Shown: positions 1 through 5,322 of the stretch, in pieces | How the letters are laid out: every line of letters starts with the position of its first letter | How positions within the stretch are numbered: the first letter of the stretch is position 1 | Source of the DNA: Belnapia sp. | GTDB taxonomy: Bacteria > Pseudomonadota > Alphaproteobacteria > Acetobacterales > Acetobacteraceae | DNA length: 5,322 bases | Assembly: GCA_028291445.1 (NCBI GenBank) | Contig: JAQGIA010000568.1 | Span: forward strand, 1-5,322 | Direction of reading: 5' to 3' | Program-made: the position numbers and the translations under genes | Notes under the pieces: model-generated | Told to the model about the DNA's origin: nothing | Seen by the model: only the letters and a program-made list of their open reading frames with translations | The model's database searches: none

Positions 1-549
1 TTGCAGGTGGCCGGCATCACCTTGCTGCGCCGCCGCGACCATCCGCTGATCGAGGCCTTCGAGCAGGGCATCGCCGAGGGCCGCGCCATCGCCGGGGCCA
101 TCACCAGTTGGGAGAACCGCTGGGGCCAGCGTGCCCTGCTCGACCAGGACCCGGGGTCGCTCAGCCCACGCACCCAAGCCATCCTGGCCCGGGCCGAGGC
201 GATGGGTCCGGCCGATTACGCCGCCGCCCTGGCCCGGCGGGAGGAGGCCCAGGCGCGCTTCGCCCGGATCGCGCCGCTGGCCGATGCGGTGATCGCGCTC
301 GCCTGCCCCGGTCCCGCCCCGGCCTGGGCCGGCGATGTCCCGGGCCAGCCGCTGGCGCCACGCCCGACCGGGGATGCGGTCTTCAACATCCCGTCCTCCA
401 TGCTGTTCGCCCCTGCGGTGACGGTGCCGCTGCTGGCGGTGGGCGGCCTGCCGGTCGGGGTGCAGGTGATGGGCCAGATGCAGCAGGATGCCCGCCTGGT
501 CGGCCTGGCGCGCTGGCTGCAAGACACCATCGATCCGGTCGCGGTGTAA
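1..549 (+). CDS. Amidase-signature family hydrolase, C-terminal part (5' end outside window)
   Basis: This is the last 182 residues of an amidase-signature enzyme, a family that hydrolyses C-N bonds of amides using a Ser-cisSer-Lys triad. The frame is open from the first base, and family members usually run about 450-500 residues, so roughly 60% lies upstream. The triad is in that missing part and cannot be checked. The family call rests on the C-terminal core: FNIP at residues 128-131, PAVTVP at 138-143, then GLPVGVQVMG at 149-158 followed by a D-x-x-L-x-x-L-A helix (163-170). The RTQAILARAEAM...ADYAAALARR segment (57-80) matches the usual helical stretch before it. The FNIPSSMLFAPA wording differs from typical GatA, so a stand-alone amidase is more likely than the Glu-tRNA amidotransferase subunit; the substrate is unknown. 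The TAA stop lies 59 bp before the next gene on the same strand, so co-transcription is possible. Confidence 0.85.
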   Translation: MQVAGITLLRRRDHPLIEAFEQGIAEGRAIAGAITSWENRWGQRALLDQDPGSLSPRTQAILARAEAMGPADYAAALARREEAQARFARIAPLADAVIALACPGPAPAWAGDVPGQPLAPRPTGDAVFNIPSSMLFAPAVTVPLLAVGGLPVGVQVMGQMQQDARLVGLARWLQDTIDPVAV

Positions 550-567
550 CGCTGCGCAACTGGCGGC

Positions 568-609
568 TCGCTTGCGTGTTGCCGTCCGATGGAACGGGAG
601 CGCAAGCGA
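568..609 (+). promoter_or_regulatory. Inverted repeat enclosing the ribosome-binding site of the next gene
   Basis: Two perfect 9-base arms, TCGCTTGCG (568-576) and CGCAAGCGA (601-609), could pair as a stem with a 24-base loop. The probable Shine-Dalgarno GGGAG (596-600) lies at the edge of the loop, and the A of the first candidate ATG (609) is the last base of the stem. Such a fold could limit translation from that ATG or favour the in-frame ATG codons at 627 or 645. The repeat is seen directly; the function is inference, and a long loop in GC-rich DNA can arise by chance. Confidence 0.35.
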
Positions 610-1193
610 TGCAGCACCATGGATTGATGCAGCGGGTGGGACTGATGCAGCGGGGGCTTATTCTGGCGGGGCTGCTGGCCGCCGGCGGCGCGATGGCGCA
701 GCAGGCACCCTCATTGCTCTATACCCAGCCGCTGGCGCCGGCGGCGGTGATGCAGGTGCAGGAACGGCTGCGCCAGTCCGGCAACTACAGCGGCCGGCCG
801 GATGGCGTCTGGGGCCCGGATAGCCAGGCGGCGCTGGAGCGCTTCCAGATGAGCCGTGGGCTACAGGTTTCCGGCCAGCTCAACCAGGCGACCGCGGCGA
901 CGCTCGGCCTCGGCCCCTCCGAGTTGCTGTCCGCCGGCCCGACCGCGGGTCCCGCCCCTGGCACGCCGGCCACCGATCCGCTCAGCCCGGCCGCGGTCCG
1001 CAACATCCAGTCGCGGCTGCGGGCGATGAATTTCTATCGCGGCCCGGTCGATGGCGCCTGGGGTGCCGGCACCCAATCCGCCATCGAGCGCTTCCAGCAG
1101 GGGCGCGGCCTGCAATCGACCGGCCAGGTCAATCCGGCGACGGCCGCGGCGCTGGGGCTCGACCCGAACAACCTGACCGCGCCGCTGCGCTAG
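609..1193 (+). CDS. Secreted protein with two peptidoglycan-binding domains (PG_binding_1 type)
   Basis: The 194-residue product has an N-terminal signal sequence: a hydrophobic core LILAGLLAAGG (17-27) and a likely cleavage at AMA|QQ (after residue 30). Two copies of a PG_binding_1-like domain follow, at about 44-101 and 127-184, each with the family pattern V-x-x-x-Q-x-R-L, a D-G-x-W-G turn, A-[LI]-E-R-F-Q and a final T-A-A-x-L-G-L. A Pro/Ala/Gly-rich linker (about 102-126) joins them. No hydrolase, transpeptidase or other catalytic domain is present, so it probably binds cell wall in the periplasm without cutting it. The ATG at 609 is chosen because GGGAG (596-600) sits 8 bases upstream. 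In-frame ATGs at 627 and 645 are alternatives; 645 gives 182 residues and a compact signal peptide starting MQRGLILAGLL. The frame stays open far upstream inside the amidase gene, but that part is Gly/Pro/Arg-rich shadow translation. Confidence 0.85.
   Translation: MQHHGLMQRVGLMQRGLILAGLLAAGGAMAQQAPSLLYTQPLAPAAVMQVQERLRQSGNYSGRPDGVWGPDSQAALERFQMSRGLQVSGQLNQATAATLGLGPSELLSAGPTAGPAPGTPATDPLSPAAVRNIQSRLRAMNFYRGPVDGAWGAGTQSAIERFQQGRGLQSTGQVNPATAAALGLDPNNLTAPLR
624..659 (+). repeat. Imperfect 18-bp tandem repeat at the signal-peptide start
   Basis: Positions 624-641 and 642-659 are two adjacent 18-base units sharing the core TGATGCAGCGGG. In frame they encode GLMQRV-GLMQRG, and each carries an ATG that could start the protein (627 and 645). 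A further ATGCAG lies at 609. The duplication lengthens the positively charged n-region of the signal peptide and leaves the real start uncertain. Confidence 0.6.
738..1160 (+). repeat. Internal domain duplication (two 58-residue units)
   Basis: The codons at 738-911 and 987-1160 encode two units that align without gaps at an offset of 83 residues. By my hand count about 34 of 58 positions are identical, from PAAV at the start to LGL at the end. This is an old tandem domain duplication within the gene, since the DNA has diverged more than a recent copy would. Confidence 0.8.
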
Positions 1194-1219
1194 ACCATCA
1201 CGGGCGACGATGATGGTCT
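1192..1219 (+). terminator. Perfect 9-bp hairpin starting inside the stop codon (possible terminator)
   Basis: AGACCATCA (1192-1200) and TGATGGTCT (1211-1219) are perfect reverse complements around a 10-base loop. The left arm begins within the TAG stop of the peptidoglycan-binding gene. No run of T follows, so it is not a textbook intrinsic terminator. It may act in Rho-dependent ending, protect the 3' end of the message, or pause RNA polymerase. Confidence 0.4.
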
Positions 1220-1235
1220 GGCTTGTGGTTCCATC

Positions 1236-1263
1236 GCGTGCTTCCCACCACGGGGAAGCACGC
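1236..1263 (+). terminator. Perfect 11-bp GC-rich hairpin (probable terminator-like element)
   Basis: GCGTGCTTCCC (1236-1246) and GGGAAGCACGC (1253-1263) pair perfectly around a 6-base loop. This is the strongest stem in the window and lies 43 bp past the peptidoglycan-binding gene. What follows is only mildly T-rich (ATTTCTT at 1275-1281), not a proper U tract. A transcript end here would separate that gene from the small gene at 1357. Because the stem is symmetrical it could act on either strand, but no minus-strand gene ends near it. Confidence 0.5.
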
Positions 1264-1356
1264 TTCGGGATAACCATTTCTTCGCGCTTCGCCGGCTAGG
1301 CTTCGTGGGCTGCGGTCAGGGCCGCATCCACCGGCCAGTCAGGTACCGATCGAGGC

Positions 1357-1695
1357 ATGTCCAGACCGACCGGCGACGTGAAGAACTGGATGACGATGTT
1401 CCGCTGGATCGTGAAGGTGATCCGCGACGAATACGGTATCGAGGAGGCCAGGCTCACCCGCCATGCCCAGCTCGAAACCGGGCTGGGCCTCGGCCTGGAG
1501 CAGGTCGAGGAAGTCCTCGGCATCCTCGACGTCAGCTTCGGCATCCGCTTCCCCTCCGGCACCTTGGACGAAGTCCTGCGGCTGGAGGAGCTCTGCATGG
1601 TCGCAAGCTGGCTGAAGGGCCTCTACAAGCGCCCGGAATTCATCTCGGACGGGTTCGAGGCCAGTTGCCGGTCAGCCAATCCCGGCGCCGCATGA
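1357..1695 (+). CDS. Small acyl-carrier-protein-like protein (resembles DUF1493) without the carrier serine
   Basis: The 112-residue protein has the look of an ACP fold. LETGLGLGLEQVEEVLGIL (39-57) matches the loop I to helix II region, FGIRFPSG (61-68) matches the FG-I-x-[IF]-P segment after helix II, and TLDEVLRLEELCMVASWL (69-86) matches helices III and IV. In true carrier proteins a Ser in a D-S-L motif at the start of helix II holds the phosphopantetheine arm. Here Gly46-Leu47-Glu48 occupy that place and there is no Ser between residues 2 and 60. The spacing fits the DUF1493 group of ACP-like proteins, recalled from family patterns and not searched. G/C-rich third positions support a real gene. 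The start is uncertain: before the ATG at 1357 the only GAGG (1352-1355) is too close, and the ATG at 1390, preceded by GAAGAA (1380-1385), would give 101 residues. The function is unknown. Confidence 0.7.
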   Translation: MSRPTGDVKNWMTMFRWIVKVIRDEYGIEEARLTRHAQLETGLGLGLEQVEEVLGILDVSFGIRFPSGTLDEVLRLEELCMVASWLKGLYKRPEFISDGFEASCRSANPGAA

Positions 1696-3273
1696 CTACC
1701 GGGCGGGCCGTACCCCCGTCGCCACGGTCCGCTCATCCATCCGCGGCATATGCTGCAGGCCGGGACGATGCGCCCAGGTGTTGATGTACTGCACCAGCTG
1801 GATCATCGGCATCTCCGTGGCATAGAGCGCCACCGCCTCGCGCCACACCGCCTCCCGCGCGGCATCGTCCATGGTTGCGGCGCCGCGGGTCAGCAGCGCG
1901 TCGAAGCGCGGGTCCGAATGCCGCGTCATGTTGGAGGCACCGGTCAGCTTCTGCCGGTCGAAGGTCGAGACGATGGCCAGCAGGTAATTGGACCCCTCCC
2001 CGGTCGAGCTGCCCCAGGCGCCGAGCTGCATGGCATGGTCCTGGCGCGACCGGCGCGGCACGAAGGCGGCGAAGGGCATGGCATCCACCTGGGTCCGCAC
2101 GCCGATCCGCGTCCACATCTGCGCCACCGCCTGCGCCAGCCGGCTGTCGTTCGGCCAGCGGTCGTTGGGCGTCGCCAGGGTCAGCCGGAAGCCTTCCGGG
2201 AAGCCGGCCTCGGCCAGCAGCCGGCGGGCCGCGTCCGGGTCGAAGGCAGCCGGGCGGATATCCGGGTTGAAGCCGAAGGCGCCGCGCGGCAGCCATTGCG
2301 CGGTCGCCTCGGCCGCACCCTCCATCACCCGGTCGACCAGCGCATCGCGGTTGATGGCCAGCGACAAGGCACGGCGCACCCGGACATCGAGGAAGGGATT
2401 CTTCGGCAGCGGCACCCCGGCATTGTCCGTCACCAGCGGCGTCGCACCCGGGCGGGAGTAATCCGGCGAGAGGAAGACCGTGCGGGTGCTGGGGCTTTCG
2501 GTCACCACCAGCTTGGGGTCGCGCCGCAGCCGCGCCAGGTCGCTGGTCGGGATCTGCTCGATCAGGTCGACGTCGCCGGCGAGCAGCGCCGCGGTACGGG
2601 CCCCGTCGTTCAGCAGGAAGCGGACGTTGACCCGCGCCCAGGGCTCCTTCTCGCCCCAGTAATTCTCGTTGCGCACCAGCTCCACCCGGTCGCCGGAGCG
2701 CCAGGCGGCGAGCCGGTAGGGCCCGGTGCCGATCGCGGCGCGGCCATTGTTGTATTCCTCGGTGGCGGCGCCCTCCGCCGCGTGGCGGGCGATGATGCTG
2801 ACCGAGGCGAGATCGACCGGCAGCAAGGGATGCGGCTGATGGGTGTGGATATGCAGGGTATGCGCATCCACCACCTCGACGCGGGCGATGGCGCGCAGGA
2901 AGCCGCCGAAGCCGCCCGGGCTATTCGGCACATCCGGCACGCGGGCGAAGGTGAAAACCACGTCGTCGGCGGTGAAGGGCCGGCCGTCGTGCCAGGTGAC
3001 GCCCCGGCGCAGCTTGAACTCCCACAGCGTATCGCTGATCGGGCGATAGCTTTCGGCCAGCGAGGCATAAGGCCGCGCCGCGCCGTCCCGGTCCACCAGC
3101 CGGTCGAAGACATGCATCCCCAGCGCATTGTTGGGGCCGAGGTTGTGGTAGTGCGGGTCGATGGTGGTGACCACGGCGGCATGGCCGATGGTCAAGATCT
3201 GGTTGGTCAAGATCTGGGCCGACGCCGCTGGTGCCCATAGGACACAGGCCGCCAGCGCGAGCAGTCGATTCAT
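1696..3273 (-). CDS. ABC transporter solute-binding protein, family 5 (peptide/nickel type)
   Basis: The 525-residue protein has the normal length and layout of family-5 (DppA/OppA/NikA-like) periplasmic binding proteins, which capture oligopeptides, nickel complexes or related solutes for an ABC importer. A signal peptide covers residues 1-19 with likely cleavage at ASA|Q. LAAC (7-10) looks like a lipobox but leaves too short a hydrophobic core. Family landmarks are TIDPHYHN (37-44), LWEFKLRRGVTWHDGRPFTADDVVFTF (83-109), IGTGPYRL (181-188), NENYWG (202-207), VRRALSLAINRDALVD (299-314) and DPDAARRLLAEAGFP (345-359). Sequence alone does not give the ligand. No permease or ATPase gene is in the window, so it is an orphan or its partners are elsewhere. 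It starts 40 bp after sdhB on the same strand, with a weak GGGGG ribosome-binding site (3280-3284) partly inside a hairpin. Its TAG stop abuts the TGA of the opposing gene. Confidence 0.93.
   Translation of the reverse strand: MNRLLALAACVLWAPAASAQILTNQILTIGHAAVVTTIDPHYHNLGPNNALGMHVFDRLVDRDGAARPYASLAESYRPISDTLWEFKLRRGVTWHDGRPFTADDVVFTFARVPDVPNSPGGFGGFLRAIARVEVVDAHTLHIHTHQPHPLLPVDLASVSIIARHAAEGAATEEYNNGRAAIGTGPYRLAAWRSGDRVELVRNENYWGEKEPWARVNVRFLLNDGARTAALLAGDVDLIEQIPTSDLARLRRDPKLVVTESPSTRTVFLSPDYSRPGATPLVTDNAGVPLPKNPFLDVRVRRALSLAINRDALVDRVMEGAAEATAQWLPRGAFGFNPDIRPAAFDPDAARRLLAEAGFPEGFRLTLATPNDRWPNDSRLAQAVAQMWTRIGVRTQVDAMPFAAFVPRRSRQDHAMQLGAWGSSTGEGSNYLLAIVSTFDRQKLTGASNMTRHSDPRFDALLTRGAATMDDAAREAVWREAVALYATEMPMIQLVQYINTWAHRPGLQHMPRMDERTVATGVRPAR
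3190..3219 (-). repeat. In-frame 15-bp tandem duplication at the mature N-terminus
   Basis: GGTCAAGATCTGG occurs at 3190-3202 and again at 3205-3217, giving two 15-base units that agree at 13 of 15 positions. On the coding strand they read QILTN-QILTI (residues 20-29), directly after the predicted signal-peptide cleavage site. The exact five-codon period keeps the frame. It looks like a slippage duplication and is probably neutral, as the mature N-terminus of such proteins is flexible. Confidence 0.75.
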
Positions 3274-3281
3274 GGAACGCC

Positions 3282-3299
3282 CCCGGGCTTTTGCCCGGG
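3282..3299 (-). terminator. GC hairpin between sdhB and the solute-binding gene (terminator or attenuator)
   Basis: CCCGGGC (3282-3288) and GCCCGGG (3293-3299) form a perfect 7-bp all-G/C stem around a TTTT loop (AAAA in the minus-strand RNA). It begins 14 bases after the sdhB stop in the direction of transcription. No U tract follows in either direction, so clean intrinsic termination is doubtful. The downstream arm overlaps the GGGGG that would serve as the ribosome-binding site of the solute-binding gene, so the stem could also lower its translation. Confidence 0.45.
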
Positions 3300-3313
3300 A
3301 GCCTACAGCAGAT

Positions 3314-4096
3314 TCAGCTTTGGCGCTCGACCATCATCTGCTTGATCTTGCCGATCGCCGCTGCCGGGTTCAGCCCCTTCGGGCAGGTCCGCGAGCAGTT
3401 CATGATGGTGTGGCAGCGGTACAGCCGGAACGGGTCTTCCAGATTGTCCAGCCGCTCGCCGGTGGCCTCGTCGCGGCTATCGGCGATCCAGCGATAGGCC
3501 TGCAGCAGCACTGCCGGGCCGAGGTAGCGGTCGCCATTCCACCAGTAGGACGGGCAGGCGGTGGAGCAGCAGAAGCACAGGATGCATTCCCACAGCCCGT
3601 CGAGCTGGACGCGCTCCTCCTTGGACTGCCGGCGCTCGGCATCGGGCGGCGGCGGCGTCTCGGATTTCAGCCAGGGCTCCACGCTGCGGAGCTGGGCATA
3701 GAGCTGCGACAGATCCGGCACCAGATCCTTCACCACCGGCAGATGCGGCAGCGGGTGGATCTTCACCGAACCGACCGAATCATCGATCGGCTTGAGGCAG
3801 GCCAGGGTGTTGAGCCCGTCGATGTTCATCGAGCACGAGCCGCAGATCCCCTCGCGGCAGGAGCGCCGGAAGGTCAGCGTGGTATCGACCTCGTTCTTGA
3901 TCTTGATCAGCGCGTCGAGGACCATCGGGCCGCACTTGTCGAGATCGATCTCGTAGGTGTCGGTACGCGGGTTCTCGCCGCTGTCCGGGTCCCAGCGGTA
4001 GATCTTGAAGGATTTGACGTTGGTCGCGCCGGCTTCGGCCTGGTAGGTCTTGCCGGGTTGGATGGTGGAATTCTTCGGCAGCGTGAAGGTGGCCAT
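3314..4096 (-). CDS. sdhB: Succinate dehydrogenase iron-sulfur subunit
   Basis: SdhB carries electrons from the FAD of SdhA to ubiquinone in complex II on the inner face of the cytoplasmic membrane. The 260-residue protein has all expected ligands. The [2Fe-2S] cluster in the N-terminal ferredoxin domain uses Cys80, Cys85, Cys88 and Cys100 ([10 protein letters not shown]...LAC). The [4Fe-4S] cluster uses Cys171, Cys174, Cys177 and Cys238. The [3Fe-4S] cluster uses Cys181, Cys228 and Cys234 ([32 protein letters not shown]). Pro182, Trp186 and His229 match the quinone-site residues known from E. coli SdhB. An N-terminal stretch of about 20-25 residues precedes the core, giving the length usual in alphaproteobacteria. 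The ATG at 4096 is supported by AGAGGA (4108-4113), which overlaps the sdhA stop; sdhA ends 15 bp before it, so the two are translated from one message. No key residue is missing. Confidence 0.98.
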   Translation of the reverse strand: MATFTLPKNSTIQPGKTYQAEAGATNVKSFKIYRWDPDSGENPRTDTYEIDLDKCGPMVLDALIKIKNEVDTTLTFRRSCREGICGSCSMNIDGLNTLACLKPIDDSVGSVKIHPLPHLPVVKDLVPDLSQLYAQLRSVEPWLKSETPPPPDAERRQSKEERVQLDGLWECILCFCCSTACPSYWWNGDRYLGPAVLLQAYRWIADSRDEATGERLDNLEDPFRLYRCHTIMNCSRTCPKGLNPAAAIGKIKQMMVERQS

Positions 4097-4107
4097 GCTC
4101 GGGATCG

Positions 4108-4113
4108 TCCTCT
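4108..4113 (-). promoter_or_regulatory. sdhB ribosome-binding site overlapping the sdhA stop codon
   Basis: On the minus strand AGAGGA (4113 to 4108) shares its first two bases with the TAG stop of sdhA (4114-4112) and lies 11 bases before the sdhB ATG. This supports the chosen sdhB start and suggests that translation of the two subunits is coupled, which would help keep them in equal amounts. Confidence 0.7.
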
Positions 4114-5322
4114 AGTACACGCGTGCCTTGGGCGGGAAGACCTGGACCTCGTTCGTCAGGGTCCGCATCTTCACGTCGCGGTAGTTCAGCTTCACGTCGC
4201 CGGTTTCGCCGACCCAGGCCAGGGTGTGCTTCATCCAGTTCTGGTCGTCGCGGTCCGGGTGATCCTCGTGGCTATGCGCGCCACGGCTCTCGTGCCGGGC
4301 ATCGGCGCCGACGATGGTGGTGATCGCATTGCCGATCAGGTTGTCCAGCTCCAGCGCCTCGACCAGGTCGCTGTTCCAGATCAGGCTGCGGTCGGCGATG
4401 CGGATGTCCGCATAGCCGGCCTGCACCTTCTTCATCTTCTCCACGCCCTCGCGCAGCAGGTCCGTGGTGCGGAACACCGCCGCATGGGTCTGCATGGCGC
4501 GTTGCATGGTGCCGCGCAGCTCGGCGACCGGGGTGCTGCCCTTGGCGTTGCGGACCTTGTCGAACCGGTCCAGCGACTTCTCCCCGGCATGGGCCGGCAG
4601 CGGCGGCTGCGAGGCGCCGGGCTTCAGCGTCTCCGCCGCCCGATGCGCCGCGGCCCGGCCGAAGACCACCAGGTCGAGCAGCGAATTCGTGCCGAGCCGG
4701 TTGGCGCCGTGCACCGAGACGCAGGCCGCCTCGCCCACCGCCATCAGCCCGCGCACCACCCGGTCCTGATCCGTGGCGGTCGGATGCAGCACCTCGGTGT
4801 GGATGTTCGTGGGGATGCCGCCCATGTTGTAATGGACGGTGGGGAGCATCGGGATCGGCTCCTTGGTGACGTCCACGCCGGCGAAGATCTTCGCCGTCTC
4901 GGAAATGCCCGGCAGCCGCTCATGCAGCAGCGCGGCGCCGAGGTGTTCCAGATGCAGGTGGATATGATCCTTCTGCGGCCCGACGCCGCGGCCCTCGCGG
5001 ATTTCCATGCTCATGGCGCGGGAGACGACGTCGCGCGAGGCGAGGTCCTTCGCGGTCGGCGCATAGCGCTCCATGAAGCGCTCGCCTTCGCTGTTCGTGA
5101 GGTAGCCGCCCTCGCCGCGGGCGCCCTCGGTCACCAGGCAGCCGGAGCCGTAGATGCCGGTCGGGTGGAACTGCACGAACTCATTGTCCTGCAACGGCAG
5201 GCCGGCGCGCAGCACCATGCCGCCGCCGTCGCCGGTGCAGGTATGGGCGGAGGTGCAGGAGAAATAGGCCCGGCCATAGCCGCCGGTCGCCAGCACCACC
5301 TGCTGCGCGCGGAAGCGATGGA
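4112..5322 (-). CDS. sdhA: Succinate dehydrogenase flavoprotein subunit, C-terminal part (5' end outside window)
   Basis: SdhA oxidises succinate to fumarate in the TCA cycle using covalently bound FAD and hands electrons to SdhB. About 402 C-terminal residues are visible, from HRFRAQQ to the end FPPKARVY; alignment with E. coli SdhA from memory suggests about 190 N-terminal residues, including the FAD-linking His, lie past the window edge. Numbering from the edge, the visible landmarks are: the FAD-contact ATGGYG (11-16); the active-site FHPTG (His52), TEG (Thr64-Glu65), SRDVV (Arg96), VHYNMGG (His163) and GANRLG (Arg208), equivalent to E. coli His242, Thr254, Glu255, Arg286, His354 and Arg399; and the C-terminal ESRGAHS and DRDDQNW motifs. 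All catalytic positions are intact. A start at the GTG near 5299 is not real, as the conserved frame runs straight through it. The gene is followed by sdhB; sdhC and sdhD are expected upstream. Confidence 0.98.
   Translation of the reverse strand, partial: HRFRAQQVVLATGGYGRAYFSCTSAHTCTGDGGGMVLRAGLPLQDNEFVQFHPTGIYGSGCLVTEGARGEGGYLTNSEGERFMERYAPTAKDLASRDVVSRAMSMEIREGRGVGPQKDHIHLHLEHLGAALLHERLPGISETAKIFAGVDVTKEPIPMLPTVHYNMGGIPTNIHTEVLHPTATDQDRVVRGLMAVGEAACVSVHGANRLGTNSLLDLVVFGRAAAHRAAETLKPGASQPPLPAHAGEKSLDRFDKVRNAKGSTPVAELRGTMQRAMQTHAAVFRTTDLLREGVEKMKKVQAGYADIRIADRSLIWNSDLVEALELDNLIGNAITTIVGADARHESRGAHSHEDHPDRDDQNWMKHTLAWVGETGDVKLNYRDVKMRTLTNEVQVFPPKARVY

Noticed and set aside
1..3. TTG at the first base as the amidase start
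   Set aside because: The visible part is only the C-terminal section of the family, so the TTG is an internal leucine codon at the window edge.
108..608. Upstream extension of the peptidoglycan-binding frame into the amidase gene, which would make a 361-residue protein
   Set aside because: The extension is low-complexity Gly/Pro/Arg translation overlapping conserved amidase sequence in another frame. A signal peptide and ribosome-binding site mark the true start near 609-645.
216..620. Minus-strand frame opposite the amidase end
   Set aside because: It is a shadow of the amidase reading frame, with no domain or plausible ribosome-binding context.
1305..1784. A 159-codon plus-strand frame overlapping the ACP-like gene
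   Set aside because: It is rich in Arg, Gly and Pro, lacks family features, and crosses the end of the opposing solute-binding gene. The frame starting at 1357 has the better codon pattern and a recognisable fold.
1750..3240. A 496-codon open frame on the plus strand, antisense to the solute-binding gene
   Set aside because: It is an Arg/Gly/His-rich translation with no recognisable domain, lying wholly opposite a clear family-5 binding protein. Long antisense frames are common in GC-rich coding DNA.
4464..4769. Plus-strand frame opposite sdhA
   Set aside because: It lies entirely inside highly conserved sdhA sequence and is best explained as a shadow.
5297..5299. GTG codon as a start for a shortened sdhA
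   Set aside because: The conserved SdhA frame continues upstream to the window edge (HRFRAQQ before VVLATGG), so the gene is cut by the window, not truncated.

Overview
The window is GC-rich chromosomal DNA with strong G/C bias at third codon positions. The succinate dehydrogenase subunits resemble alphaproteobacterial ones, and the overall style suggests a Rhodospirillales/Acetobacteraceae-type bacterium. That placement is an inference from protein flavour and base composition, because no rRNA or other phylogenetic marker is present.

Layout, left to right. On the plus strand are the 3' end of an amidase-signature hydrolase (1-549), a small exported protein with two peptidoglycan-binding domains (609-1193), an intergenic stretch with two perfect hairpins (1194-1356), and a small acyl-carrier-protein-like gene (1357-1695). 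On the minus strand, read from right to left, are the 3' two thirds of sdhA (5322-4112), sdhB (4096-3314) and a periplasmic family-5 ABC-transporter solute-binding protein (3273-1696). The two strands converge at 1695/1696, where the two stop codons abut with no spacer.

The sdhA-sdhB pair is the catalytic half of respiratory complex II. SdhA oxidises succinate on FAD, and SdhB passes the electrons through three Fe-S clusters to the membrane quinone site formed with SdhC/SdhD. Genes for SdhC/SdhD are not in the window and probably lie upstream of sdhA, beyond position 5322. The solute-binding gene follows sdhB by only 40 bp, but a GC-rich hairpin sits between them and overlaps its weak ribosome-binding site, so it may or may not be co-expressed. 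No permease or ATPase partner is visible. The plus-strand genes show no obvious shared pathway.

There are no tRNA or rRNA genes, CRISPR arrays, insertion sequences, phage genes or recognisable defence genes, and no stretch over 300 bases lacks a gene. I find no convincing new system. The points most worth a second look are the ACP-like protein that has no serine where the phosphopantetheine arm would attach, and several small RNA-level structures: hairpins at gene starts and ends, and short in-frame duplications near two signal peptides.
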